From Nonomuraea ceibae (GTDB taxonomy: Bacteria; Actinomycetota; Actinomycetes; Streptosporangiales; Streptosporangiaceae): DNA of 64,000 nt. The number at the start of each line of letters is the position of its first letter. The first letter of the stretch is position 1. Both the position numbers and the translations under genes were made by a program. The notes under the pieces were generated by a model, which ran no database searches, was not told where the DNA came from, and saw only the letters and a program-made list of their open reading frames with translations. The stretch covers positions 267,152 to 331,151 of the forward strand of contig NZ_JAHKRO010000001.1 in assembly GCF_019396325.1 (NCBI RefSeq). Reading direction: 5' to 3'. This document shows, one piece after another, positions 1-8,951 of this stretch.

Positions 1-1799
1 GGTTCGCCCGCCGAGCTCCACAGGAAGCTCTGCCAGGACGGCCCGGGGATCCAGGGCGAGTGCAGGATGCCCGCGTCGGTCGCCAGCCGTACCGCCTCGT
101 CCTGCCGGTCGAAGGCATGCCGCCAGTCCGTGCGGTGGAACGAGAGCGTGGCCTCCACCGCCATCGCGGTGGCCTCGATGGCGCGATTGCCGCAGTAGCC
201 GCCGGCGAGCAACGCCGCCTCGGCGGCGCGACCGGTCTCCTCGACGTCGCCGGCCACGACGAGAGAGAGGGCCTGCAGGGTGAGCAGGTGCGCCAGGGTC
301 GTCTCCGACAGCCCTGGCAGGGCCAGCGCAACCCGGCACTGCCTGACCGCCTCGGCGAACGAGCTCTGGCTCGACAGCCTGGCCAGGCTGAGCCGTACCT
401 GCGCCTCGCCTTCCGGTTCCAGCAGCCCGACCAGGGCGCCGGCAGCCGTCGCACGGGCTTCGTCGTCGTGGCCGGTCAGCCACAGCAGGACGGCGGTCTC
501 GGCGATCAGTGCCGGGCGGTCGGGGTGGTCGGCGGGGGCGAGTTCCAGAGCTCGGCCGCTCAGGGCGGCCGCGGCGGCGGGGGAGGTGGGCGCGAGGTCG
601 GTGGCGGCCCGGCGCAGCAGCGAGACGGCTTCGTGGTCGCCCGGCTGGGCGACCTCCGCCAGGTCGGCGGCCACTTCCATGGCCGTCGCGCCGCGCCGCA
701 GCCGCACATCGACGGCCTGACGGCGGATGAGGTCCTTGAACGCGGCGGGCACGCTGTTCCGTACGGCCTCGCGGACCAGGTCGTTGCGCAGGGCGAGCCG
801 GCCGTCGAGGTCGGTCAGCAGGTCGGCGCGCAGAGCCTCCTGCAGCGGGCCCATCAGGTCGACGGGGGAGCACCGCAGAAGTTCGGCCAGGACGTCGACG
901 TCGGCGTCGCGGCCCAGCATGGCCGCGAAGCGGACGCTGTCGCGGGCCAGCGGCGAGAGCCGGTCGAGGCGCTGCCGGATCGAAGAGCGGAAGCGCATGG
1001 GGATGCCCTCGGCCGCCGTGAGATGCGCCATCCCGTCCTGGATGAGGATGGCGCCTTCCTCGCGCATGCCGTTCAGCAACTCGACAAGGAGCAGCGGCCG
1101 GCCGTCGGCCTTCCTGGCGAGTTCGAGCAGTACGGGTTCGGCGACGGCCTGCAGGATGTCCTGGGCCAGGAGCGCCACGGCCTTCGTCGACAGCGGTCGC
1201 AGCACGATCCGCTCCGCAGGCCAGGCGCGTGCCGTACCGGCCTGATGCTGTTCGCGGATGGCCAGCACCCACAGGATGGGCCGGCCGGACAGGCGGGTGG
1301 GCAGCGTGCGAAGGGCGCTGCGGGTGGCCGCGTCACACCACTGCAGATCGTCCATGAGTATCACCAGCGGAGCAGCCGACGCGGCTCTCTCCAGCTCGTG
1401 CTGCAGCTCCCGCAGCAGCCAGAAACGCTGTTCCTCCGCCTCACTGAGCGCCAGCAACCTCTCGCGCGCCACGAGCGGTGCCGGGCCGGACAGCAGCGCG
1501 TCCAACAGGGGGGCGAAAGGTACGGCATGGCCGTCCTGCGTGCCGGCGCCTGCCCTGACGCGCAGACTGCCGGCCGCGGCCAGATCGGCGACCTCCGCGA
1601 GCAGACGTGACTTGCCCGTCCCCGGCGCCCCCTCGATCAGAACGGCTCCGCCGTGCCCTCGCCGCAGGTCATGCAGCCGGTCACGCAGCAACGACAGCTC
1701 GGGCTCGCGGCCGCGCAGCGGCATCGTGGGGAAGGCGTCTGCGGCGGAGCGACGCTCAGAAGGGACCGAGAAGCCCGCTACCGCGTTGTTGAGGCTCAT
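1..1799 (-). CDS. LuxR-family large ATPase (LAL) regulator, 3' part cut by window edge
   Basis: Reading the minus strand from the ATG at 1799 gives an open frame to the window edge (about 600 residues, no stop). It begins MSLNNAVAGFSVPSERRS, followed by a P-loop (EGAPGTGKSRLL, near residue 55) and a Walker B stretch (LVILMDDLQWCD). It aligns along its length with the complete regulator at 4509-7310, including the RPLLLVELLNGM segment, so the missing end probably carries a LuxR-type helix-turn-helix. The family couples an ATP-dependent STAND switch to DNA binding. It is divergent from the XRE/NB-ARC gene at 1957 across about 160 bp. The ligand and targets cannot be read from the sequence. Confidence 0.85.
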   Translation of the reverse strand, partial: MSLNNAVAGFSVPSERRSAADAFPTMPLRGREPELSLLRDRLHDLRRGHGGAVLIEGAPGTGKSRLLAEVADLAAAGSLRVRAGAGTQDGHAVPFAPLLDALLSGPAPLVARERLLALSEAEEQRFWLLRELQHELERAASAAPLVILMDDLQWCDAATRSALRTLPTRLSGRPILWVLAIREQHQAGTARAWPAERIVLRPLSTKAVALLAQDILQAVAEPVLLELARKADGRPLLLVELLNGMREEGAILIQDGMAHLTAAEGIPMRFRSSIRQRLDRLSPLARDSVRFAAMLGRDADVDVLAELLRCSPVDLMGPLQEALRADLLTDLDGRLALRNDLVREAVRNSVPAAFKDLIRRQAVDVRLRRGATAMEVAADLAEVAQPGDHEAVSLLRRAATDLAPTSPAAAAALSGRALELAPADHPDRPALIAETAVLLWLTGHDDEARATAAGALVGLLEPEGEAQVRLSLARLSSQSSFAEAVRQCRVALALPGLSETTLAHLLTLQALSLVVAGDVEETGRAAEAALLAGGYCGNRAIEATAMAVEATLSFHRTDWRHAFDRQDEAVRLATDAGILHSPWIPGPSWQSFLWSSAGE

Positions 1800-1956
1800 G
1801 TGCTCGTTCCGTTTCCGTGGTGTGGCGCCCGGCCGGAGGTGCCGTTTTCAGGCGGAGATCGTGTAGGACAATGGAATCAAACGGGGCTTAGTGGGACGAG
1901 GCAGAACGACAGGCAGAAGTGGCCGATTCTGCCTTCTGCCGGGAAAGCGAGCAGGG

Positions 1957-4212
1957 GTGAGCGACTCTTTCGGAGCACTGCTGAGAGCCCACAGACTGGC
2001 CGCGGACCTGACGATCGAGGGGCTCTCGCATGCTTCGGGGGTGAGCGTGCGTGCCATCGGCGACATGGAACGCGGCGTCAGCCGAGGGCCGCAGGGCCGT
2101 ACCGTCGCCGCGCTCGCCGAGGCGCTGCGGCTGTCGCAGGCGGACCGCGACGCGCTCCTCGCCGCAGCCCGCGCCGGCCGGCCGCGCGCCGCTCCCTCCA
2201 CCGCCGGGATCTGCGAACTGCCCCGCGGTGTCGGTGACTTCACCGGTCGTGAGCGCGAGCTGGGCGTGCTGCGCGACTTGGCCACCCGGCGCTCCCGCGC
2301 GGACGAGACTGCCGCGATCGTCACCATCTCGGGCACGGCGGGCATGGGCAAGAGCGCGCTGGCCGTGCACGCCGCCGGGCAGTTGGCGGACCTGTTCCCC
2401 GACGGCCGCTTCTTCCTTGACCTGCGAGGCATGGACGCCATCCCGCTGACCAGCTCGAACGGCCTGTCGCAGCTGCTCAGGGCGCTGGGCGTGGCCGAGC
2501 GCAACATCCCGGCCGACGAGCAGGAAGGCGCCGGGCACTACCGGGCGCTGCTGCGCGAGCGGCGCTGCCTCATCGTGCTGGACAACGCGGAGAGCGAGAG
2601 CCACGTACGCCCGCTGCTGCCGGGGGACGGGCCGAGCATGGTCCTCATCACCAGCCGCCGTCCGCTGGCCGGGCTGGAGGGGGCGCGCCAGATCCCGCTG
2701 ACCCAGCTCGCCGGGCCGGAGGCGGCCGAGCTGCTGCGTGCCATCGTCGGCGAGGCCCGCTCGGTGGCCGACCTCAAGGCCGTCGACGAACTCGCCCGGT
2801 TGTGCGGCCATCTGCCGCTGGCCATACGCATCGCGGGCAACCGGCTGCAGAGCCGTCCGGGCTGGACGATCAGGCAGCTCACCGGCCGGCTCGCCGACGA
2901 GGATCACCGCCTGGACGCGCTGGCAGCCGGGGGCCTGCACGTCGCCGCCGCCTTCGCGCTGTCCTACGAGCAGCTCACCCCCGCCGCCCGGCAGACCTTC
3001 CGGCGGCTCGCGCTGGCCGTGGGGTCCGATTTCGGCATCCCGATGACCGCCGTCCTGACCCAGCTCGACGTGGACGACGCCGAGGACGCACTGGAGGAAC
3101 TGGTCGACCTGGGGCTGCTCAGCTCCCCGTACGCCGGCCGCTACCGCTTCCACGACCTCGTCCGGCTTTATGCCCGTGCCCGGCTGGAGCAGGAGGAGCC
3201 GGCCCAGGAGCGGGAGGCGTCGCGCTCGCGGATGGAGAGCTGGCTCCTGGAGGTGGCGGTGGCCGCCGGGCGCTGGTTCGAGCCCGAGCACGGCACGCTG
3301 CCGCCGGAGCGGCGTTCCCTCGTCGCGCTCGACAGCCGGGCCGAGGCACGCGCCTGGCTGCAGGCGGAAGGCGCGGCCTGGTTGGAGGCGCTGCGCTCGG
3401 CGGCACGACGCGGAGAGCACACGACAGTGGTCGAGGTGGCCGGATCCATGAAGGGGTTCCCGGACCAGTGGCCCAAGTGGGGGCACTGGGCCGAGGTGTT
3501 CACGCTGTCCACCGAAGCGGCCCGGGCCACCGGCGACCGGCGGGAGGAAGCGGCGCAGCTCAACCAGCTGGCCTGGACGATGTACGTGTGCGAAGGCCGG
3601 ACGAAGGACGCGGAGACCTTCGCCTCGCGAGCGCTGGAACTGGCCCGCGAGGTCGGCGACCTCCCTCAGCAGGGAGTGGCTCTGGTCCACCTCGCCTGGG
3701 CTCTGCGCAGCGATCCGGCGAGACTGGAGCAGGAGCTGGAGCACGCCCGCCAGGGCGCCCGCCTAGCCCTGCGGGGCGGCGATCTGAAGAACTACCCCCA
3801 GGCCGTGCTCGCCGAGGTCCACGCCCTGCGCCGGGCCGGCCGCCCGGAGGACGCCTTGGAGCGCAACCTCGCGCTGGTGGCCGAACTCCGTGATCCCGCT
3901 TTCGGCGGGTTCCCGATCGTCACCACCTACATGCTCGGGGCCGCCCTGGGCCATCTCGGCACCACCTACCTGACGCTCCAGCGCTGGGAAGAGGCGGTCG
4001 AGGCCTACCAGCAGGCCATGCCACAGCTGAGCGTCCACCCGCTGCCCTTCTCGGTGGCGCTCACCCAGCACAGGCTCGGCACCGCGCTGCGGTGCGCGGG
4101 CCGGATCGCGGAGGCCCGCCATGCGCTGGCCGAGGCGGCCCGGCTCTACGAGGAGGAGGGCGACGGCGACAAGGCCGCCGAGGTGCTCAAGGAGCTCGAA
4201 GCAGCCGAATGA
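1957..4212 (+). CDS. XRE-type HTH / NB-ARC / TPR transcriptional regulator (AfsR-like STAND)
   Basis: An N-terminal XRE helix-turn-helix (LTIEGLSHASGVSVRAIGDM) is followed by an NB-ARC ATPase: P-loop ISGTAGMGKSALA, the typical LFPDGRFFLDLRGM segment, Walker B RRCLIVLDNAE and the GLPL-like motif CGHLPLAIRIAG. The last 300 residues are helical TPR-like repeats. I place the start at the GTG at 1957 because the paralogue at 25707 begins at the matching residue; the frame is open upstream to 1891. A cytoplasmic signal-responsive regulator is inferred from the architecture. It is closely related to the 25707-27965 protein over its whole length, so the two are probably a duplication. About 751 residues. 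Confidence 0.9.
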   Translation: MSDSFGALLRAHRLAADLTIEGLSHASGVSVRAIGDMERGVSRGPQGRTVAALAEALRLSQADRDALLAAARAGRPRAAPSTAGICELPRGVGDFTGRERELGVLRDLATRRSRADETAAIVTISGTAGMGKSALAVHAAGQLADLFPDGRFFLDLRGMDAIPLTSSNGLSQLLRALGVAERNIPADEQEGAGHYRALLRERRCLIVLDNAESESHVRPLLPGDGPSMVLITSRRPLAGLEGARQIPLTQLAGPEAAELLRAIVGEARSVADLKAVDELARLCGHLPLAIRIAGNRLQSRPGWTIRQLTGRLADEDHRLDALAAGGLHVAAAFALSYEQLTPAARQTFRRLALAVGSDFGIPMTAVLTQLDVDDAEDALEELVDLGLLSSPYAGRYRFHDLVRLYARARLEQEEPAQEREASRSRMESWLLEVAVAAGRWFEPEHGTLPPERRSLVALDSRAEARAWLQAEGAAWLEALRSAARRGEHTTVVEVAGSMKGFPDQWPKWGHWAEVFTLSTEAARATGDRREEAAQLNQLAWTMYVCEGRTKDAETFASRALELAREVGDLPQQGVALVHLAWALRSDPARLEQELEHARQGARLALRGGDLKNYPQAVLAEVHALRRAGRPEDALERNLALVAELRDPAFGGFPIVTTYMLGAALGHLGTTYLTLQRWEEAVEAYQQAMPQLSVHPLPFSVALTQHRLGTALRCAGRIAEARHALAEAARLYEEEGDGDKAAEVLKELEAAE

Positions 4213-4309
4213 GACATCGCATGTTCGTGCGATGTATCGCACCACACAGAACTGACACCGTGGTCCACACCGCCTCCCGCCGGAGGAGGCCGACCTCGGG
4301 TGGACACGT

Positions 4310-4491
4310 ATGGCCGTCTGGTTCGTCACGGGAGCCGCACGCGGCACGGGGCGGCACGTCGCCGTGAAGCGCTCCGGAGAGGGCACCGGGTGGCCGCCGC
4401 CGGCTCTGACCTGGCAGCGAGCCTCACCGGCGACGTCCTCCCCGGATCTCCTGACCGTCGACGACCCGCCGCGGCATCCGCCATTGACGTC
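4310..4491 (+). pseudogene. SDR relic, frameshifted and internally deleted copy of the 31658 gene
   Basis: The frame opens MAVWFVTGAARGTG, matching MAVWFITGAVRGIG of the intact SDR at 31658-32458. Soon after, a 1-nt difference (gccgtgaag against gcccgcgaag) shifts the frame. DNA resemblance continues through caccgggtgg and ctggcagcgagc. It then jumps to gatctcctgaccgtcgacga, which in the intact gene lies about 450-500 bp further on. Upstream DNA is also related: both copies have ttcgtgcgatgt and ggaggccgac-tcgggtgga before the ATG. This is best read as the remains of a duplicated SDR locus. Confidence 0.75.
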
Positions 4492-4508
4492 ACCGAACAG
4501 AGGGCAAC

Positions 4509-7310
4509 GTGAACGCACGTGAATCGAAGATCGGCGCCTCGGCCGAGCACGGACGGTACCGGCTGCGCGGGCGGCAGTCCGAGGTCGCCGCCCTGCGTAC
4601 CCATCTGGCCGCGCTGACCCGCGGCCGGGGCACGACGACCCTCATCCAGGGCAGTCCTGGCATCGGCAAGACCCGCATGCTCACCGAGGCGCGGCAGATG
4701 GCCGAGGAGGCGGGGCTGCGCGTCATCCACGGCGGCGGCGACCCGGACGGGCAGACCATCCCCTTCGGCGCCCTGCTCGGCGCGCTGCACTCCGGCTCCG
4801 ACCAGATCATCCCGGCCGGCACGGCCCAGGCGGCTCCGGGGACGTACTGGTTCCTGCAGGAGCTTCTCGAGCACCTGGAGCGCGCCGCGCTGGCCGCGCC
4901 GCTGGTGATCGTCATCGACGACCTGCAGTGGTGCGACGAGGGCACCCTGCTGGCCCTGCGCACCCTGCCGCGTCGGCTGTCCCTGCATCCCATCGCCTGG
5001 ATCCTCGCCGCGCGGACCGGGCCGCTCAGCCCCGACGTCCGCGCCACGATCTTCGCACTGGCCCAGCCCGGAGGGCAGCAGCTCACGCTCGCCCCCTTGG
5101 GGGGCAAGGCGGTCGCCGCGATGACCGGCGACCTGCTCGCGGCCACTCCCGACGGCGCCATTCTGCAGCTCGCGCAGCGGGCCGAGGGACGCCCGCTGCT
5201 GCTCACCGAGCTGATCAACGGCATGCTCGACGAGGGAGGGGTCACTGTCGCCGACGGTGTCGCCCGGCTGACCCGGCAGCGCGTGCCGCTGCGGTTCCAC
5301 GCCTCGGTTCAGCACCGCCTGGAGCAGGTCTCCCCGCTGGCCAGGAAGGCCGCGCAGATCGCCTCGGTCCTGGGCAGGACCGTCTCCATCGACCAGCTCG
5401 CCGAACTCATCGGAGAATCCGCCGTCACGCTGCTGGAATCGCTGGAGGAACTGCTGTCGGCGGATCTTCTGGTCGAACGCGACAGCGCGCTGGTCTTCAG
5501 CCACGATCTGATCCGTGAGTCGATCCAGGCGGCCCTGCCCGCGACCCTGCGCAAGGCGCTCCGCCGCCAGGCCGTCGACCTGCGGCTCGCTCAGGGCGTC
5601 CCGGTCGCGCGGATAGCCGCCGACCTGGCCGAGACCGCCGAGCCCGGCGACCGCGCCGCCATCACGCTGCTCCGCCAGGCCGCCCGCGACCTGGCGGACG
5701 TCGCACCGTCGGCCGCCGTGCAGATGAGCCGCCGCGCGATCGAGCTGTCCGCCCTGGACCCCTTGGGGGAGGCGGGCCTCATCGCCGAGGCTCTGCCGCT
5801 GTTCTCCCAGACGGGCCACGCGGGCGAAGCCGTCGCACTGGCCGAGAGCGCGCTGCTCCGGCCACTGCCCGTCGAGGTCGAGGCGGGCATCAGGCTGGGC
5901 CTGGCGATCGAGGCCAACCGGCGTTCCTTCAGCGAGGCCGTACGACACAGCCGCGCCGGAGTGGCCCTGCCGGGGCTGCCGCCCCGCATCCGTGCCCAGT
6001 TGATGGCCATGCTGGCCTTCAACCTCGCCTTCATCGACGCCGATGAGACCGCCGAGGCGGAAGACCTGATCCCGGCCGCGCTGGCCACTGCGGATCAGGC
6101 GGCCGACCAGGCGTCGCGGGCCACGCTGCTGGGCGTGGGCTCGATCATCGCCAACCGCCGGCTCGCCGCCCGCCGTGCGGTCGACCTCATCGACCAGGCG
6201 GTCGCCGCGGCGGGCGACGTCAGCTCCGGAGGGCTGTGGCTGCCCGGCGTCTGGAGAGCCCTGCTGCTCACCACGCTGGGGCGGGTGGAGGAAGCGCTTG
6301 CCCAGGCGGATGACGGCGTACGCCGGGCACAGCATCACGGACAGGCCGGCATGCTGAGGATGCTCGGTATGGCCCGCTGCCGGATCTATCTGGACGCGGG
6401 CCGGCTCAGCGACGCGCGCGCCGAAGCCGAGGCCGTCCTGACCATGTCCGACGAATTCGGCCGGGGCAATTTCGACGACGTCTCGACCCGCTACGTGCTG
6501 GGCCGCGTCGCCCTGCACACCGGCGACCCGCAGGACCTGTCACGCGCCCGGGAGTTCGCCGCGTCCATCATGGAGACCGAGGCCGGACATGTACGGCGGT
6601 CGGGAGCGTGGCTCGCTGCGCAGATCGCCGCAGACGAGGGCGACCTCGCCCTGGCCATGGACCTGACCGGCGAGGCCGTGGCTTCCTACCATCGCCCGAC
6701 CTCGTCGCTGGCTTCCCCGCCCGACCCAGCCGACGAGCCCGTCCTCGTCAGGATGGCGCTGAGGGCCGGTGACCATGCCCGCGCGTCCCTGGTCACCGAG
6801 TTCGCCGAGACCCGTCACCGCGAGAACCCCGGCGTTCCGATCTACGAGGCCACGGCCGTGCACGCCCGCGCCCTTGTGGACGGCGACGCCGGTCTGCTGG
6901 CCCGCGCCATAGAGCTGTACCACGACATCCCCCGGCCGCTTGTGCTGGCGGGAGCTCTGGAGGACACGGGCACGGTCGTCGAGCTGGACGCGGCCCTGCG
7001 CCTCTACGAGCAGGCCGAGGCGGAACACGACGCCTCCCGCGTGCGTGACCGCCTCAGGGGCCTGGGGCAGCGACGGTCACGCGACGTCCCCAGCAGACCC
7101 ACCGCGGGCTGGGACAGCCTCACCGCCTCCGAACTGCAGATCGTCAGGCTGGTCGCGGGCGGCGCCACCAACAAGCAGGTCGCCGACCAGCTCTACCTGT
7201 CGCCGCACACCGTCAGCACCCACCTGTGGCACGCCTTCGCCAAACTCGGGATCAGCTCACGGGTCGAACTCACCCGGCTGGTCCTCGAACACGACTCCGT
7301 CACGCGATGA
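4509..7310 (+). CDS. LuxR-family large ATPase (LAL) regulator
   Basis: This 933-residue protein starts at GTG 4509, eight or so bases after agaggg. Residues 48-56 form a P-loop (GSPGIGKTR) and residues 131-141 a Walker B (LVIVIDDLQWC). A long helical middle part follows, and the last 60 residues are a LuxR-type helix-turn-helix (LTASELQIVRLVAGGATNKQ to SPHTVSTHLWHAFAKLGISS). Known LAL proteins are cluster-linked activators whose effector is usually unknown; here the regulated genes cannot be named. It resembles the truncated regulator at 1-1799 more than the other two in the window. Its end overlaps the convergent zinc-finger gene by 11 nt. Confidence 0.92.
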   Translation: MNARESKIGASAEHGRYRLRGRQSEVAALRTHLAALTRGRGTTTLIQGSPGIGKTRMLTEARQMAEEAGLRVIHGGGDPDGQTIPFGALLGALHSGSDQIIPAGTAQAAPGTYWFLQELLEHLERAALAAPLVIVIDDLQWCDEGTLLALRTLPRRLSLHPIAWILAARTGPLSPDVRATIFALAQPGGQQLTLAPLGGKAVAAMTGDLLAATPDGAILQLAQRAEGRPLLLTELINGMLDEGGVTVADGVARLTRQRVPLRFHASVQHRLEQVSPLARKAAQIASVLGRTVSIDQLAELIGESAVTLLESLEELLSADLLVERDSALVFSHDLIRESIQAALPATLRKALRRQAVDLRLAQGVPVARIAADLAETAEPGDRAAITLLRQAARDLADVAPSAAVQMSRRAIELSALDPLGEAGLIAEALPLFSQTGHAGEAVALAESALLRPLPVEVEAGIRLGLAIEANRRSFSEAVRHSRAGVALPGLPPRIRAQLMAMLAFNLAFIDADETAEAEDLIPAALATADQAADQASRATLLGVGSIIANRRLAARRAVDLIDQAVAAAGDVSSGGLWLPGVWRALLLTTLGRVEEALAQADDGVRRAQHHGQAGMLRMLGMARCRIYLDAGRLSDARAEAEAVLTMSDEFGRGNFDDVSTRYVLGRVALHTGDPQDLSRAREFAASIMETEAGHVRRSGAWLAAQIAADEGDLALAMDLTGEAVASYHRPTSSLASPPDPADEPVLVRMALRAGDHARASLVTEFAETRHRENPGVPIYEATAVHARALVDGDAGLLARAIELYHDIPRPLVLAGALEDTGTVVELDAALRLYEQAEAEHDASRVRDRLRGLGQRRSRDVPSRPTAGWDSLTASELQIVRLVAGGATNKQVADQLYLSPHTVSTHLWHAFAKLGISSRVELTRLVLEHDSVTR

Positions 7311-7611
7311 TCCGGCGGCTCCGCCGTACCGACCTGAGATAGCGCCGGTCGGCGTAGCACCAGCCCCACCGGTCGCCCGGCTCCAGCGAGGCGGTCGCAG
7401 GGTGAGTGGTCTCGGCCCAGTGCGCGGCGGCGTGCCGGCCAGGAGAGGTGTCACAGCAGCCGACGTAGCCGCAGGTCAGGCACTCGCGCAGTTCCACCCA
7501 GCGGCCGCCTGACTTCTGGCAATCCTCGCAGCCGTCGACGTGACCGGCGGGGACGGGCGGCTGCGTTCCGCGCACATGGAGGCAAGGGGCATCGAGGTAC
7601 GTGATGTTCAT
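7300..7611 (-). CDS. UBP-type zinc finger protein
   Basis: A protein of 103 residues that is almost only a ZnF-UBP domain. The spaced ligands are visible: Cys-Leu-His near residue 9, CEDC, a CLTCGYVGCC knuckle, then RHAAAHW and TTHP histidines, ending with GWCYAD. Bacterial stand-alone ZnF-UBP proteins are common in actinomycetes and have no settled function. In eukaryotes the domain binds the free C-terminus of ubiquitin, but no such partner is implied here. I chose the ATG at 7611 (MNITYLDAPCLH) over the longer frame to 7653 because the domain begins there. It is convergent with and overlaps the LAL gene end. Confidence 0.8.
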   Translation of the reverse strand: MNITYLDAPCLHVRGTQPPVPAGHVDGCEDCQKSGGRWVELRECLTCGYVGCCDTSPGRHAAAHWAETTHPATASLEPGDRWGWCYADRRYLRSVRRSRRIIA

Positions 7612-7707
7612 GTCGTCGAATGTCCTCTCGCCGCAGCGCCGTACACATCGCACGAAGGCGTGAGTGTCTGACCGTCAGCGGACGGTGCGAGGGAACTTTC
7701 CGGGGGT

Positions 7708-7737
7708 TGTCACAACCCCTGAAGGCTGTTTTGTCCT
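7708..7737 (+). promoter_or_regulatory. ECF41/SigJ-like promoter (TGTCACA-N17-TGTCCT)
   Basis: TGTCACA at 7708-7714 is followed after 17 bases by TGTCCT at 7732-7737, then agct. The same layout occurs upstream of four other units in this window. The best match I know is the ECF41/SigJ motif TGTCACA-N16-CGTC. It lies about 115 bp before the ferritin-like gene start. Confidence 0.6.
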
Positions 7738-7852
7738 AGCTGGCGATCGGGTGGCAAACGGGTCGCCCGGCAGTCAGAAAGGGGTTCGTGGTGACGGGCA
7801 ACGAACCGAGGCCGCGCGCGAGCCGCCGCGCCCGCCGCAGGAGCACCGGGGC

Positions 7853-8899
7853 ATGACGCCGATGGCGCACGAGAATCCGCAGGAAGCGACGCCGCGGATC
7901 GGCACGCTCGACAGCCTGCGCGAGCACCTTCAGTGGGCGATCGAGCTGGAGCACGCGACGCTGCCGCCGTACCTGACCGCGCTCTACTCGCTGGATCCCG
8001 AGCGCAACCCTGAGGCGGCCCAGGTGGTGGGCAGCGTCTTCGTCGAGGAGATGCTGCACCTGGCGCTGGCCGCGAACCTGCTCAACGCCGTCGGCGGACG
8101 ACCGCTGCTGGACACGCCGGAGATGCTCACGCCGTACCCGCGAAGGCTGCCGCACGGTGACCCTTCCTTCGAGGTGTCGCTGGTCGCGTTCGGGGCCGAA
8201 GCGCTGGAGATGTTCCTGCGTCTCGAACGACCCGCTCCGCCGGGCGCGCCGCCGGAGGGCGACCGCTACGCGACGATCGGGCAGTTCTACGCGGCGATCG
8301 AGCAGGGACTCAGGTACCTGTGCGATCGGCTCGGCGAGGAGGCCGTCTTCAGCGGCGATCCGGCCCGCCAGATCAGTGGCGCCCACTTCCGGCACACCGG
8401 CGGATCACTGTTCGCGGTCGAGGATCTCGAGTCCGCCCTGGGCGCGCTGAAGGAGATCGTCGAGCAGGGCGAAGGTGCGGCCGGCGGCTCGATCTGGGAC
8501 GGCGAGCACGACGTCTTCCACCCGGAGCGCGATGAGGTCGCCCACTACTACCGCTTCCAGGAGCTGAAACTCGGTCGCCGCTACCGGCGAGGCGACACCT
8601 CGGAGTCAGGGCCCACCGGGGAGAAGATCTCCGTGGACCTGGCGGGGGTGCGCCCGATGAGCCGCAACCCGCGACCCGCCGCGCCGGGAAGTGCGACCCG
8701 AACCGCGCAGGAGGAGTTCAACCGCACCTATCGCGATCTCCTGCAACTGCTGGAGCAGGCATTCAACGGGAGCCCGAAGCAGCTCGCGGACGCCACCAGC
8801 ACCATGTTCACGCTCAAGAGGCAGGCGCAGGCACTGATGGAGATGCCCGGCGGGGCCGGACCCACTTTCGAGTACACAGACGACAGGGGCACACGATGA
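7853..8899 (+). CDS. Ferritin-like domain protein (VioB/iminophenylpyruvate dimer synthase type)
   Basis: The 348-residue protein has a di-iron-type four-helix pattern: HLQWAIELEHATLPPYL on one helix and VEEMLHLALAANLLNAVGG on another, with further Glu/His positions in AAIEQGLRYLCDRL and RDEVAHYYRFQELKLGRRY. This matches the ferritin-like domain found alone or in VioB-type enzymes; a specific substrate cannot be named. I start at ATG 7853 with aggagc 10 nt upstream; the frame is open to 7664 but that part is low-complexity and has no matching neighbour. The domain is closely similar to the first 330 residues of the fusion protein at 13634-15349. An ECF41-like promoter precedes it and a transporter gene follows. 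Confidence 0.85.
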   Translation: MTPMAHENPQEATPRIGTLDSLREHLQWAIELEHATLPPYLTALYSLDPERNPEAAQVVGSVFVEEMLHLALAANLLNAVGGRPLLDTPEMLTPYPRRLPHGDPSFEVSLVAFGAEALEMFLRLERPAPPGAPPEGDRYATIGQFYAAIEQGLRYLCDRLGEEAVFSGDPARQISGAHFRHTGGSLFAVEDLESALGALKEIVEQGEGAAGGSIWDGEHDVFHPERDEVAHYYRFQELKLGRRYRRGDTSESGPTGEKISVDLAGVRPMSRNPRPAAPGSATRTAQEEFNRTYRDLLQLLEQAFNGSPKQLADATSTMFTLKRQAQALMEMPGGAGPTFEYTDDRGTR

Positions 8900-8951
8900 G
8901 CAGGCACGTCCTCGACGCCGTGTGCGTCGCGCATCTGCCGGAGGAGTCCCG

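Noticed and set aside
60..1610. Long plus-strand frame of 516 codons at the left edge
   Set aside because: It is the antisense shadow of the LAL gene on the minus strand; its Gln/Arg/Gly-rich product has no domain.
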